NCBI GenBank assembly: GCA_964517605.1
Contig: CAZFCE010000026.1
Span: forward strand, 5,744 to 69,743
Direction: 5' to 3'
Source: J095 sp964517605
GTDB lineage: Bacteria > Chloroflexota > Anaerolineae > 4572-78 > J111
Length of the DNA stretch: 64,000 bases
Under the pieces are notes generated by a model. It saw nothing but the letters and a program-made list of their open reading frames with translations. It ran no database searches and had not been told where the DNA came from. Positions 38,362 to 47,788 of the stretch are shown here, in pieces. Position numbers and translations under genes: made by a program. Positions within the stretch are counted from its first letter, which is position 1; each line of letters begins with the position of its first letter.

Positions 38362-39198
38362 ATGGCGGCAAACAACCCAGATTCCGGCATCAATTTAAAA
38401 GAACTGCTGACCACTATTGGCGCGGCGTTGGGCGTTATTACCGCGCTGGGGGTGATTCTCAAATCGGTTTTAACCCCTACCGATTCACGGGTGATGGCGG
38501 TTGCCGCTTACTTGGTGTGCCTGGTAGTGGTGATGTGGTTTGTTTTTATCAAGGCCAAAAACAAAAAAGGCTGGCAACTGGCCGCCCTGCTCGCTTTTTA
38601 TCTGGCGAGCGTGCCCTATTTTATCTGGATGGGTTCCTGGCTGCGTGCCGCGCCCGGCCCCAACCGTTCCATCAGCAACCTTGTGCAACGGTTTGATTTT
38701 GAAGCGGGCCTGCCGCCGTTTATAACCCTTGGGGTTTGTGACAATATCTCTCCTTGGTATAATCATTGTCACGAAGCGCCCGACCGGCTGGCGATTGCGG
38801 GTAGCGAAAAAAGCCTGGAATGCAGCATCGAAGTTTCGCCGGATCGGGAGCAAGTCTACTCAATCCGGTTGCCCGTAGACCCGCCCGTTTTTGTTGATGC
38901 GGCCCAGGCCGTCGTAAATCTGCCCGATGCGGATATGTTCACCAAAGTTTCGCTGGCGTTGCACCCGGTTGGTGAAAATTATTGGGTATTCAGCGATCAC
39001 ACGCCGCACAAAGCGGGGTGGTTGAGCCTGTTTACCGATATGCAGCCGTTTAAATCCGGTCGCGATGTGGCGGTAGATGAAATTCACCTTGATTTGTTTA
39101 TTAAACCGATGGGGCGGCAGGCGCAAGAGAAAAAGGTGGAGGTTGACAATATCGAGTTGTATTTTCCGTTAGCCCAATCCTTTAAAACTACGCCGTAA
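38362..39198 (+). CDS. Membrane-anchored protein with extracytoplasmic beta-rich domain, unknown
   Basis: A 278-residue protein with three hydrophobic helices in the first 100 residues (about 16-33, 42-63, 72-92; TTIGAALGVITALGVIL, AAYLVCLVVVMWFVFI) and a 180-residue outer domain starting RAAPGPNRSISNLV. That domain contains DNISPWYNHCHEAPDRL with two Cys and a jelly-roll-like run of beta strands, possibly a carbohydrate-binding fold; I do not recognise a family. GAGGTAG precedes the ATG. Followed 96 bases later by the Ser/Thr kinase gene. Confidence 0.7.
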   Translation: MAANNPDSGINLKELLTTIGAALGVITALGVILKSVLTPTDSRVMAVAAYLVCLVVVMWFVFIKAKNKKGWQLAALLAFYLASVPYFIWMGSWLRAAPGPNRSISNLVQRFDFEAGLPPFITLGVCDNISPWYNHCHEAPDRLAIAGSEKSLECSIEVSPDREQVYSIRLPVDPPVFVDAAQAVVNLPDADMFTKVSLALHPVGENYWVFSDHTPHKAGWLSLFTDMQPFKSGRDVAVDEIHLDLFIKPMGRQAQEKKVEVDNIELYFPLAQSFKTTP

Positions 39199-39294
39199 TT
39201 TTGGAAAGCGGTTAAAATTACCGGCGGCACTTTGGGCTTACGTCCTCAAGATGATATTCGCCATTCGTTTATTCGCTATTTTTAGGAGAGCCGT

Positions 39295-41205
39295 ATGCAG
39301 ACCATGTCAGGGCTTATTGGGCAAACGCTGGGCCAGTACCGCATTATTGACCAAATTGGCGAGGGCGGCATGGCCACCGTTTTTAAAGCCTACCAGCCCG
39401 GCCTTAACCGCGAAGTGGCGTTAAAGGTACTGCCGCCGCACTTTGCCACCACCCACACCGATTTTACCGCGCGGTTTGCCCGCGAAGCGCAAGCCATTGG
39501 CAACCTGCATCACCCCAACATTCTGCCGGTGTATGATTCCGGGCTGGATAAAGGGTACAGCTACCTGGTAATGCGCTACATTCCCAACGCCCGCACCCTG
39601 GCCGATGAAATGAGAGCGCCGTTAAAAACACAACGGGTCATCGAAGTGATTGGCCAGATTGCCGGGGCGCTGGATCACGCTCACAAAGCCGGTATTATTC
39701 ACCGCGATGTAAAACCCAGCAACGTGCTACTCGATGGGGAGTGGGCCTTGTTGAGCGATTTTGGCCTGGCCAAAATGGTCGAATCCACTTCGGAGTTAAC
39801 CGGCAGCGGCGTGGGCATGGGCACGCCCGCCTACATGTCGCCGGAGCAGGGCTTGGGCAAAAAGGTAGATCACCACACCGATATTTACGCCCTCGGCATC
39901 ATTCTGTACGAAATGCTAACCGGCCAGGTGCCGCACCGCGCCGAAACCCCGATTGCCACCGTGCTCAAACGGATTAACGAGCCGCTGCCGTTGCCGCGCC
40001 AGATTAACCCCAACATCCCCGAAGCCGTGGAATTGGTGTTGCTCAAAACCCTGGCCCCAGACCCGACGCAGCGGTTTGATAGCGCCGGCGAGATGGCCGC
40101 CGCCCTGAAAGCCGCTTTTGGCCCGGCCCCCGCCGATATAACGCCCGGCCCGGAAAAAACTCAACCCGCCGTTGCGCTCGCTACCGACCCGCCGCCCGTA
40201 ACCGGGCCAACCAAAGTGGTGTCGCCGTTGCCGGCTAAAAGCGAAACCGGTAAAAAAAGCGGCCTGCCGCTGGTGCTGGCCGGCATTGGCGTGATTGGCC
40301 TGCTTTTGATGTTGATTTTGGTGGGAATTGGCGTTTTGCTGGTGCGCCAGCAGTCGGCTTCCGAGGCCGATTTGGCCACTCCCATCGAAATCGCTCAAGA
40401 AGCGGTTGACGCCTTTACCCCGGAACCCGGTAGCGACACGCCCGAAATTACGCCGGAAGATACCGCCACTCCGGTGGCCACCGCTACCGCCACCGATTCG
40501 CTGGAATTGCCGGCCACGCCCGCTTCGTCCCCCACTGATTCCCTTTCGGCTACCGTCGAGGCGATGGTTGCCGCCGCTGCCGCCACCGTTGTGGCCGATG
40601 ACGCCACCGCTGCCGCTGCGGAATTCACCGCCACCCCGGCCATTGTCGAAGTGGCTACCGCCGCCGATTATCCGGCGGCAGCAGCGGCTGCTCCGGCGGC
40701 AGCCGCTCCAGTTCCGGCCACGCCGGTGACGGCGGCGCTAACCGGCCAGGAAGTGTACAATCTGGCTCTGGCCGAAGCCCAAAAATGGCAGCCGGATGCC
40801 GTGCTCAGTGAGATTGGCACGCTATCGCCGCTTAACACCGATGGCAAATCTACCGGCTGGTTGCTAAAATTTTGGTCGCCGTCCAGCAAAGGGCTAAATT
40901 CAATTATGCTTATGGATGGGGAGTTTACCACCATGCCTACTGATTTGCCCGTGCCGCAGGCCGTGACCGTGGGCAAGAACGCCATCCTTGATACCAAACG
41001 GCTGTATGATACCGCCGAGGCCGGCGGCGCAGCCAAATTCACCGCGCAGGGCTACCGGCCCAGCGCCAGCCTGGTGCCCTATCCCGTTGATGAAAGCCGG
41101 TTAACCTGGTATCTCAATTACCAGGGCGGCGATTACCGCGTGGTTTTTACGGTTATCATTGATGCCCTCAGCGGCGAAATTATTCAGGCCATAGCAACGC
41201 AATAA
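39295..41205 (+). CDS. Transmembrane Ser/Thr protein kinase (PknB-like)
   Basis: A 636-residue Hanks-type kinase. Gly loop IGEGGMATVFKAY, ATP Lys K44 (VALKVL), catalytic HRDVKPSN (D138), DFGLAK, activation segment GMGTPAYMSPEQG. A single helix at about 323-350 follows. Outside the membrane there is a long low-complexity Thr/Ala/Pro segment (about 365-485) and a C-terminal domain (about 490-636; GQEVYNLALAEAQKWQPDAVLSE... and YLNYQGGDYRVVFTVIIDALSGEIIQ) resembling the PepSY/YpeB-like repeats of secreted proteins. AGGAG upstream. Its stop overlaps the start of the next gene (TAATG), so it is coupled to the polytopic membrane proteins. Confidence 0.92.
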   Translation: MQTMSGLIGQTLGQYRIIDQIGEGGMATVFKAYQPGLNREVALKVLPPHFATTHTDFTARFAREAQAIGNLHHPNILPVYDSGLDKGYSYLVMRYIPNARTLADEMRAPLKTQRVIEVIGQIAGALDHAHKAGIIHRDVKPSNVLLDGEWALLSDFGLAKMVESTSELTGSGVGMGTPAYMSPEQGLGKKVDHHTDIYALGIILYEMLTGQVPHRAETPIATVLKRINEPLPLPRQINPNIPEAVELVLLKTLAPDPTQRFDSAGEMAAALKAAFGPAPADITPGPEKTQPAVALATDPPPVTGPTKVVSPLPAKSETGKKSGLPLVLAGIGVIGLLLMLILVGIGVLLVRQQSASEADLATPIEIAQEAVDAFTPEPGSDTPEITPEDTATPVATATATDSLELPATPASSPTDSLSATVEAMVAAAAATVVADDATAAAAEFTATPAIVEVATAADYPAAAAAAPAAAAPVPATPVTAALTGQEVYNLALAEAQKWQPDAVLSEIGTLSPLNTDGKSTGWLLKFWSPSSKGLNSIMLMDGEFTTMPTDLPVPQAVTVGKNAILDTKRLYDTAEAGGAAKFTAQGYRPSASLVPYPVDESRLTWYLNYQGGDYRVVFTVIIDALSGEIIQAIATQ

Positions 41206-42911
41206 TGGCTCATCCGGCCAACGCCAATCCTGCGGACATACGCATGCCCAACCCAACTGATAAAACTTCAACCGCGATTACCTTCTCGCCCAATTTGGCT
41301 CCGTCAGTTTCCGCCACCGCCGGCGGGTTGATACTGGTGCTGGTGCTATCGGTTTTTGCGATTGCGCCGCTTTTTTACCCCGGTTACTTTCAGGCGCACA
41401 GCGGCTTTGCGCCCCTGTGGAATATTGCCGATTTACGCGCCAACCTGGGCCAGCCGGCCTGGACGCCCCATCTGGCCGTTGATTTTGACTCCCTGCGCGG
41501 CGATGGCCTGCTGCCCTATTATCTGGCGGCGTTGTTGCCGGTGGCTCCGGCGGTGACGGTTAAATTGATAATCGGTTTGGGCTGGCTGCTGGGCGGGGCC
41601 GGTATGTTTTTGTGGCTTAAAAGCTGGCTGGGCCAGGCCGGCGCGGCGCTGGCGGCGCTGGTGTACGTGTACCTGCCCGGCCAGATTACCGCCGCCTACG
41701 TGCGCGGCGCGTGGGCCGAAACGCTCTTTTGGGGGTTGCTGCCTATGGCGCTGCTGGCGACCACGTATCTGGTAACATCGCCCCGGTGGAGATTGCTGCC
41801 GCCGGCGGCGTTGGCCTGGCTGGCGCTGGGTTTAACCCAGTTGGGGTTAAGCCTGTGGGCGCTGCTGTTTGTGGCGGCGCTGTTGCTGGTTGTTCATCCG
41901 CGCCAGGCGTTGCCGCCGGTGCTGGCGGCGTTTATCGGCGTGGTGGCGGCGCTGCTGGGGTACGGGTTGCTGCTCGGATGGCCGCTGGCTCCGGTGGCCG
42001 CCCCCGCCGACCATTTGCTTTATCCGGCGCAACTGGTTTCGGCCTACTGGGGGTTTGGCCCCAGCCGCCCCGGCTGGAATGATGGCCTCTCGCTGCAATT
42101 GGGCGTGGCGGCGGCGGGCCTGGCGCTGATTACGGCGGCGCTGTGGCTCCGCGATTCCGCCCGCCGGAGCGACCACCGCCTGTGGTTTTTTCTGCTGGCG
42201 GCGCTGGTTTTGGCGCTGCTCACCACCGGCCTGTTTGATTTTTTTTGGCGCTGGTTGCTGCCGGCCCGCACGTTAACGTATCCGTGGCAGTTGTTGGGGC
42301 TGGCCGGGCTGGCGCTGGCGGTGCTGGCCGGCGCGCTGCCGTGGCTTGAGCCGCAATTTGCCCGGTTGCCGCTGCTGGCCGGGCTGCTTTTAATGGTGCT
42401 GGTCAGCGTCTATCCCCGGCTGGAGCCACGGTTTATCAAATTTGAGGCCATTCCACCCGCGCCGCAAGCCGAATTGGGCCGGCATCAATTGGTGTTGCTT
42501 AACCACCGGTTTGCCGTGGCTTCGTCGGGGTTTACGGTGGGGCTGGGCCAAACCGAAAGCGCCATCCCGCTGGAGGCGCACGGCCCGCTACGGCCCGGCG
42601 ACAGCTTACAAGTGACGGTAATCTGGCAGCCGCTGGCCGCTTTTGAGCAGGATTACAAAATTTTTGCGCATCTGGTTGATGCCGCCGGCAACGTGCTGGC
42701 TCAATTTGACGGTTATCCGCAAAACGGCGCATATCCCACCTCAACCTGGTTGCCGGGCGAGCCAATTGAGGACACCTACACCGTTACGGTGCCCGCCGCC
42801 GCGTCACCCGGCCCGTACCGGCTGTACATCGGCCTGTACAACGAGGCCACGCAGGAACGCCTGCCTGTGGCGGGCGACTCCGCCGGAAGAGTGATTTTGG
42901 ATGTTCAGTAA
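41205..42911 (+). CDS. Polytopic membrane protein, YfhO/6-pyruvoyl-tetrahydropterin-synthase-related type (paralogue 1)
   Basis: A 568-residue membrane protein with about 11 helices up to residue 400 and an outer C-terminal module. Loop 1 contains PGYFQAHSGFAPLWNIADLRANLGQPAWTPH-like sequence, and a VYVYLPGQITAAYVRGAWAE motif shared with the next two genes. The C-terminal part (VTVIWQPLAAFEQDYKIF, STWLPGEPIEDTYTV) matches the outer modules of the 22281 and 55415 proteins. Such GT-C-like proteins are thought to handle polyprenyl-linked sugars. Starts within the kinase stop codon. Confidence 0.8.
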   Translation: MAHPANANPADIRMPNPTDKTSTAITFSPNLAPSVSATAGGLILVLVLSVFAIAPLFYPGYFQAHSGFAPLWNIADLRANLGQPAWTPHLAVDFDSLRGDGLLPYYLAALLPVAPAVTVKLIIGLGWLLGGAGMFLWLKSWLGQAGAALAALVYVYLPGQITAAYVRGAWAETLFWGLLPMALLATTYLVTSPRWRLLPPAALAWLALGLTQLGLSLWALLFVAALLLVVHPRQALPPVLAAFIGVVAALLGYGLLLGWPLAPVAAPADHLLYPAQLVSAYWGFGPSRPGWNDGLSLQLGVAAAGLALITAALWLRDSARRSDHRLWFFLLAALVLALLTTGLFDFFWRWLLPARTLTYPWQLLGLAGLALAVLAGALPWLEPQFARLPLLAGLLLMVLVSVYPRLEPRFIKFEAIPPAPQAELGRHQLVLLNHRFAVASSGFTVGLGQTESAIPLEAHGPLRPGDSLQVTVIWQPLAAFEQDYKIFAHLVDAAGNVLAQFDGYPQNGAYPTSTWLPGEPIEDTYTVTVPAAASPGPYRLYIGLYNEATQERLPVAGDSAGRVILDVQ

Positions 42912-44808
42912 AAAACCAGCCATCTCCCCGGCCATTTTTGCCGTATTTCGCAACGGGATTGACCCCTGTTTTTGGCTCACGCTGCTGCTATCGCTGCCGG
43001 CAATTGGCCCGCTGCTCCAGCCGGGCTATTTTTGGGGCGCGCACGATGCCCGCCACTCCGTTTATTTTCTGTACGAATTTGACAAAGCCATCCGGGACGG
43101 GGTGTGGTATCCCCGCTGGGCACCCGATTTTGCTTTTGGCTACGGCTATCCCTTTTTTAATATTTACGGCCCGCTTTCCAGTTACGCCGGCGAGGCGCTG
43201 CATCTGGCCGGGCTGGATATTGTAACCGCCGTAAAAACCGTGTTCGGCCTGTCGGCGTTGTTGTCCGGGGTAACAATGTATCTGTTTGTGCGCCGGCTGC
43301 TGGGGCAACCGGCGGGTCTGGTGGCGGCGCTGGTGTACGTGTACCTGCCTTACCACCTGTTTGATTTGTACGTGCGGGCCGCGCTGGCCGAATCGGTGGG
43401 GTTTGTGTTTATCCCGCTGACTATGTGGGGCTTTTTTGAGGCCGTTGCCCGCCCCCGGCTGCGGGCGTTGCTGGCGGCGGCGCTGGCCTACGCCGGGTTG
43501 ATGTTCACCAGCAACCTGCTGGCGTTGCTGTTTACGCCTATTTTGGGGCTGTACGTGGCCGGAATGCTGCTGTGGCAACTGCAAACCACAAATTCCAAAT
43601 TGCGAATAACCGATAGCGTGGTTCGGCTGGTGCGCGCCGGGTTGTGGCCGCTGGCTACCTTGCTGCTGGGCCTGGGGTTGAGCGCCGTTTTCTGGCTGCC
43701 GGCCATTTTAGAATACAAATACGTGCGGGTTGACCAGTGGGTGGGCGGTCGGTTTGCCTTTGGCGATGACTTTGTGGAGATTTTTCAGCTATTTTCGCCG
43801 CGTTGGGGCTTTGGAGCCAGCATTCCCGGCCCGGACGACACCGCCGGTTTTCAAATTGGGCTGGCGGCGCTGGTGTTGTTTGGGCTGTCGTTCTGGGCCG
43901 TGTCCAAAATTGATGACGACTCAACCCGGCGCACGCTGCGCTTTTTTCAGGCCATCACCCTTGTGCTGATTTTTTTAACCACGCCGGCCAGTTACGTGGT
44001 TTGGGCGGTGCTGCCGCTTTCTACGTTTGCCCAGTTTCCGTGGCGGCTGCTGGTGCTGATTGCCCCGTTTATAGCGGTGGTGGCCGGCGCGGTGGCGGGG
44101 CAAAAGCCAAAAGCCGGCAGTCAGAGTTCAGAAGTCAGTAGCCAGAGTTCTTCCTCCTTACTCCCTCCTCCTTATTCCCTTATCATTCTGTGCAGCCTGA
44201 TTTTGCTGGCCAGCTACCCTTACCTCAAAGCCGAGGTGCGCGACCCCAAGCCTACCGAAGGGCCGGTGAGCCAGGCCGCGCTGTTCCGCTTTCAGCAATC
44301 CTCCGATGAAATGACCGGCCAAACCGCCTGGGTGCGGCGTATTCCCACCTGGAGCAGCCTGGCCGAGCAGGTGGAGCGCGGCGGCCAGATTACCACCAAA
44401 GTTAATTACACCGCCCTGCCCGCCGACCAGAGCGTGGGCGTTTATTCAATGGAAATGGACAGCATTCACGAACTGCTGTGGGTGGGCACGGCCAAAGCAG
44501 GGCAAGCCGTTACGTTTTTGGTGCCGTACTACCCCGGCTGGACGGCCACCATTTACCAGGATTTGGGGCCGCACGACGGCAATCTGGATAAAACCAAAGG
44601 CCCCGTCACCCGGATTGGCCCGGCGATTGCGTCACCGCCCATCAGCACCACGCCCATCGAAGGCTGGATGGTGGTGCCGGTGCCGTCCGGCTCCCATTTT
44701 TTGGAGTTGCGGTTTGAAGCCACGCCGGTGCGGTTGATTGGCCAGTGGGTTTCGCTGCTATCGCTGGTTATGTGGCTGGGTTTGATGGGAGCAAGCTGGA
44801 AAAAATGA
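42901..44808 (+). CDS. Polytopic membrane protein, YfhO-like (paralogue 2)
   Basis: A 635-residue relative of its neighbours. It shares FFWGAHDARHSVYFLYEFDKA, WYPRWAPDFAFGYGYPFFN and VYVYLPYHLFDLYVRAALAE with the third paralogue; the HDARHS acidic/His loop after helix 1 is a likely donor-binding site. About 11 helices, then an extracytoplasmic C-terminus (SMEMDSIHELLWVGTAKAG, VPYYPGWTATIY) and one last helix. It overlaps the upstream gene by 11 bases. Two heptamer-repeat stretches lie in its coding sequence, at 43589-43616 and 44118-44187; the latter encodes a Ser/Gln/Pro-rich loop. Confidence 0.82.
   Translation: MFSKKPAISPAIFAVFRNGIDPCFWLTLLLSLPAIGPLLQPGYFWGAHDARHSVYFLYEFDKAIRDGVWYPRWAPDFAFGYGYPFFNIYGPLSSYAGEALHLAGLDIVTAVKTVFGLSALLSGVTMYLFVRRLLGQPAGLVAALVYVYLPYHLFDLYVRAALAESVGFVFIPLTMWGFFEAVARPRLRALLAAALAYAGLMFTSNLLALLFTPILGLYVAGMLLWQLQTTNSKLRITDSVVRLVRAGLWPLATLLLGLGLSAVFWLPAILEYKYVRVDQWVGGRFAFGDDFVEIFQLFSPRWGFGASIPGPDDTAGFQIGLAALVLFGLSFWAVSKIDDDSTRRTLRFFQAITLVLIFLTTPASYVVWAVLPLSTFAQFPWRLLVLIAPFIAVVAGAVAGQKPKAGSQSSEVSSQSSSSLLPPPYSLIILCSLILLASYPYLKAEVRDPKPTEGPVSQAALFRFQQSSDEMTGQTAWVRRIPTWSSLAEQVERGGQITTKVNYTALPADQSVGVYSMEMDSIHELLWVGTAKAGQAVTFLVPYYPGWTATIYQDLGPHDGNLDKTKGPVTRIGPAIASPPISTTPIEGWMVVPVPSGSHFLELRFEATPVRLIGQWVSLLSLVMWLGLMGASWKK
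43589..43616. repeat. Short heptamer stretch in paralogue 2 coding sequence
   Basis: Modules CAAATTC, CAAATTG, CGAATAA and CCGATAG, encoding part of TNSKLRITDSV between two membrane helices. Only four modules, so a chance match is possible. Confidence 0.45.
44118..44187. repeat. Ten in-register heptamers within paralogue 2 coding sequence
   Basis: Ten consecutive 7-bp modules: CAGTCAG, AGTTCAG, AAGTCAG, TAGCCAG, AGTTCTT, CCTCCTT, ACTCCCT, CCTCCTT, ATTCCCT, TATCATT. They encode SQSSEVSSQSSSSLLPPPYS, absent from paralogue 3, between two membrane helices. Confidence 0.8.
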
Positions 44809-46520
44809 TGCTGTTGCGCCGGATTTTCTCTAAAATTGATGTTCACCTGGGGCTGGTGCTGGCTTTTTCCCTATTTGTCTGGTTGCCGCTGCTCACTCCG
44901 GCCTACTTTTTTAACGCCCACGACGCCCGGCACAGCGTTTTCTTTTTGGTTGAGTTTGACCAAACCTTCCGTGATGGCTACCTGTGGCCGCGCTGGGCGC
45001 CGGATTTTGCCTTTGGCTACGGCTACCCGCTGTTTAACATGTACGCGCCGCTGGCCTTTTTTGCCGCCGAAATGTTGGTGCTGCTGGGGTTTGGTTTTAC
45101 CGCCGCCGTAAAAACAATTTACATTCTGGCTACCATTGCCGGCGGGCTGGGCATGTTCGGGTTTACCCGGCGATTGTTTGGCCCGGCGGCGGGCTTGCCG
45201 GCGGCGGTGGTCTACATGCTGGTGCCGTTTCACCTGGTAGAAATTTACGTGCGCAGCGCCTACGCCGAGTACGTGTCGCTGGCGCTCATCCCGTTTGTGT
45301 TTTGGGCCTTTACCGAGTTGATTGCCGCGCCGGGGCGTCGCCGGGTGGCGCTGGCCGGGCTGGCCTACGGCGTGCTGGCGCTCACCCATCACACCTCGCT
45401 TTTTACGTTCACCCCGGTGCTGATGGTTTATATTGCGTACCTGCTGCTGGCAAAAAATCGTTTTAACCTGATGGCGTTGCTGCGCGGCGGGCTGGCGGCA
45501 GCCGGAGCCGGGCTGCTGGGCGCGCTGCTGGCGGCCATCTATTTGCTGCCGGTGCTGGCCGAAACCCGTTACATTAAAATTGAGCAGTGGACCAGCGGCA
45601 GCTACAGCTATTTGCAGCACTTTGTTTATTTTTCGCAGTTTTTTCAAGAGGCGTGGGGGTATGGGTATGCCGGCCCCGGCCCTCACGATGATTTTTCGTT
45701 TCAGCTTGGCGTGGTGGTTTTTGTGCTGGCGGCAGTGGTAATGGTGGCCAGCCTGCGCCAGAGTTACCCGCACCGCGCCACCGCCGGTTTTTTTGTGGCG
45801 GCCACGCTGGTGGTGGTCGGCTTAATGTCGCCGCTGGCCGAGCCGTTGTGGCAGGTAATGCCCATTGCCAGCCTGGTGCAGTTTCCGTGGCGATTGCTGG
45901 CGGTTACGGCCTTTACGCTGGCGGTGGTGGCGGGGGCGTTGCCGGCGGCGCTGGCTGTTGATAAAAATCAGCCGGAATTGTTGGCGTTGGCGCTGGTGGT
46001 GGTGGTGGCTTCGTTTGGTTACACGTTGCCCCAATACACCGCCGTGCCGGCCTGGGCCGAAACGCCGCTGGCGGTGGTCAACTGGGATCGGGCCTCGATT
46101 GCCGACCGGGTGGCCATGGTCGCCGCCACCGCCGAGCAGCCTCATACCAGCCCTATGGAGCAGCAGTACCTTACCGGCCAGCCGCTGGTAACGGCGGGGA
46201 TTATCGCCGGGCAGGGTGCGGTGGAGATGCTGCACCACGGCGGCGCGTCTAACACGGTGCGGGTGCTGGCTCAAACGCCGGTAACGCTGCAATTTTACAC
46301 CTACGATTACCCCGGCTGGCAGCTTTTGCTGGATGGCCGCCCCGTTACCTATCGCCCGGAGCCGCCGTATGGCCTGGTTACGGTGGATATTCCGCCCGGC
46401 GAGCATGTGGCGCACCTGTATATGGGCAGCACCCCGCCGCGCACCATCGGCGCAATTTTAAGCGGGCTGGCGCTGCTGGCCATTGCCGGGCTGGCTTTTT
46501 TCCCTTTGCGCCAAAATTGA
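44805..46520 (+). CDS. Polytopic membrane protein, YfhO-like (paralogue 3)
   Basis: A 571-residue membrane protein closely related to paralogue 2: FFNAHDARHSVFFLVEFDQT, LWPRWAPDFAFGYGYPLFN, VYMLVPFHLVEIYVRSAYAE, YIKIEQWTSGSYSY and WQVMPIASLVQFPWRLLAV. About 11 helices, then an extracytoplasmic YDYPGWQLLLDGRPVTYRPEP segment and a final helix. The ATG at 44805 overlaps the previous stop (ATGA); the earlier ATG at 44745 lies inside paralogue 2. No repeat insertion is present here, which makes it a useful reference for paralogue 2. Confidence 0.82.
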   Translation: MMLLRRIFSKIDVHLGLVLAFSLFVWLPLLTPAYFFNAHDARHSVFFLVEFDQTFRDGYLWPRWAPDFAFGYGYPLFNMYAPLAFFAAEMLVLLGFGFTAAVKTIYILATIAGGLGMFGFTRRLFGPAAGLPAAVVYMLVPFHLVEIYVRSAYAEYVSLALIPFVFWAFTELIAAPGRRRVALAGLAYGVLALTHHTSLFTFTPVLMVYIAYLLLAKNRFNLMALLRGGLAAAGAGLLGALLAAIYLLPVLAETRYIKIEQWTSGSYSYLQHFVYFSQFFQEAWGYGYAGPGPHDDFSFQLGVVVFVLAAVVMVASLRQSYPHRATAGFFVAATLVVVGLMSPLAEPLWQVMPIASLVQFPWRLLAVTAFTLAVVAGALPAALAVDKNQPELLALALVVVVASFGYTLPQYTAVPAWAETPLAVVNWDRASIADRVAMVAATAEQPHTSPMEQQYLTGQPLVTAGIIAGQGAVEMLHHGGASNTVRVLAQTPVTLQFYTYDYPGWQLLLDGRPVTYRPEPPYGLVTVDIPPGEHVAHLYMGSTPPRTIGAILSGLALLAIAGLAFFPLRQN

Positions 46521-46586
46521 CAATTCAGCGAGGCCGTTTCATAATCCCGCTTTGGTTATTACTCACGGTTAATTGCTGATTATTTT

Positions 46587-47711
46587 ATGACTGAATGTTC
46601 CGCCTGCGGCACCGAACTGGCTCCGCATCAAATTCGCTGCCCAATTTGCGGTAAAGTGACCGCTCACTACCACCGCCAGCGCCGCTGCATGCACTGCGGC
46701 GCTCCGGCGGCAACGCAGGCTACCACCTGCATGATGTGCCACAAGCCGGTAGATAGCCTGCCGCTCAACACCTCAATTTTTAGCGGCCACTGGCTGGGCA
46801 TTGCTTTGGGCGTGGTGATTGTGGTTGCCATTGTGCTGGTGTTTAACCACTACCAGCGCAGCGAAGCCGCCGCCCGCGTCCCCACGGCCACATTTACCGT
46901 TACCGCCACGCCTACCGCCACGCCCCTGCCCACCGCCACGCCGTTGCCGCCCACGCCCACCGCCACCGCCACGCCGCCGCCCACCGCCACGCCGCAGGTG
47001 TACCTCATTCAATCCGGCGATTCAATGCTGATGGTGGCCCAACGCTACGGTGTGCCGTTGAACGTGCTGCTGGCGGCCAATAAACTCACCGGGGATGATA
47101 TTCTCAGCGTGGGCCAGCCCATCGTCATTCCGCCGTCGCTCACCGATACCGGCCAGCCGGCGGCGGCTGCGCCCGAAGGCGGGTCGGTATCGTACCAGGT
47201 TCAATTGGGCGATACGCTGGGTAGCATCGCCGCGAGTCACGCCACCTCGGTGGAAAATATTATCCGGGCCAACCCCAACGCCAACCTTGAACTGATTTTT
47301 CCCGGCCAGCAAATTGTGGTGCCGCTGCCCACGCCGTCGCCCACCGCCACGGCCACCGGGCTGGCCACCGCCACCGCCACACCCGGCCCGGAGTACCCGG
47401 CCCCGCAACTGCTTACGCCCGTTGATGGCGAGGTGCTCAACACGCCGGTATTGCTGCTCAACTGGGCCTCGCCGCGCCTGCTGGCCGAAGACGAGTTCTA
47501 CGTGGTGCGGGTTAACTGGGCCAACAACGTTCAAACCGATTACTGGCTGCGCGGCAACAGTTTGCACCTCAAAAAAGAAAGCCGCCCGGCCAACGGTAAA
47601 ACCGCCTGGTCTGTCTCGATTGTGCGGCAAACCGGCGTTACCGGCGACGGTAATCCGGTGGGCCAAACCCTCAGCCCTCCGGCGCTGGCGCGCCAGTTTG
47701 AATGGCAGTAG
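46587..47711 (+). CDS. Zinc-ribbon, membrane-anchored protein with two LysM domains
   Basis: A 374-residue protein: two cytoplasmic zinc ribbons (CSACGTEL ... CPICG and CMHCGAP ... CMMC, 4-52), one helix (about 68-90), a TATPTATPLP linker (about 100-135), LysM 1 (about 138-182; YLIQSGDSMLMVAQRYGVPLN) and LysM 2 (about 203-247; YQVQLGDTLGSIAASHATSVE), a second Thr/Pro linker and a beta-rich C-terminus (ELLTPVDGEVLNT-like, WASPRLLAEDEFYVVRVNW). LysM suggests binding to glycan or a surface polymer. Lies 66 bases after the membrane protein trio; no clear ribosome site. Confidence 0.82.
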   Translation: MTECSACGTELAPHQIRCPICGKVTAHYHRQRRCMHCGAPAATQATTCMMCHKPVDSLPLNTSIFSGHWLGIALGVVIVVAIVLVFNHYQRSEAAARVPTATFTVTATPTATPLPTATPLPPTPTATATPPPTATPQVYLIQSGDSMLMVAQRYGVPLNVLLAANKLTGDDILSVGQPIVIPPSLTDTGQPAAAAPEGGSVSYQVQLGDTLGSIAASHATSVENIIRANPNANLELIFPGQQIVVPLPTPSPTATATGLATATATPGPEYPAPQLLTPVDGEVLNTPVLLLNWASPRLLAEDEFYVVRVNWANNVQTDYWLRGNSLHLKKESRPANGKTAWSVSIVRQTGVTGDGNPVGQTLSPPALARQFEWQ

Positions 47712-47727
47712 TTGGCCGCCGCCGCTT

Positions 47728-47757
47728 TTGCTCACGCCTCAATTTAACGTGTATAAT
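47728..47757 (+). promoter_or_regulatory. Promoter of the thyX-ole operon
   Basis: Perfect TATAAT at 47752-47757 with a poor -35 TTGCTC (47728-47733, 18-base spacer). Start near 47764, with GGAGGT downstream of it. Confidence 0.5.
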
Positions 47758-47788
47758 GGCCTAATCCCCGCCACGGAGGTAAATTCCA

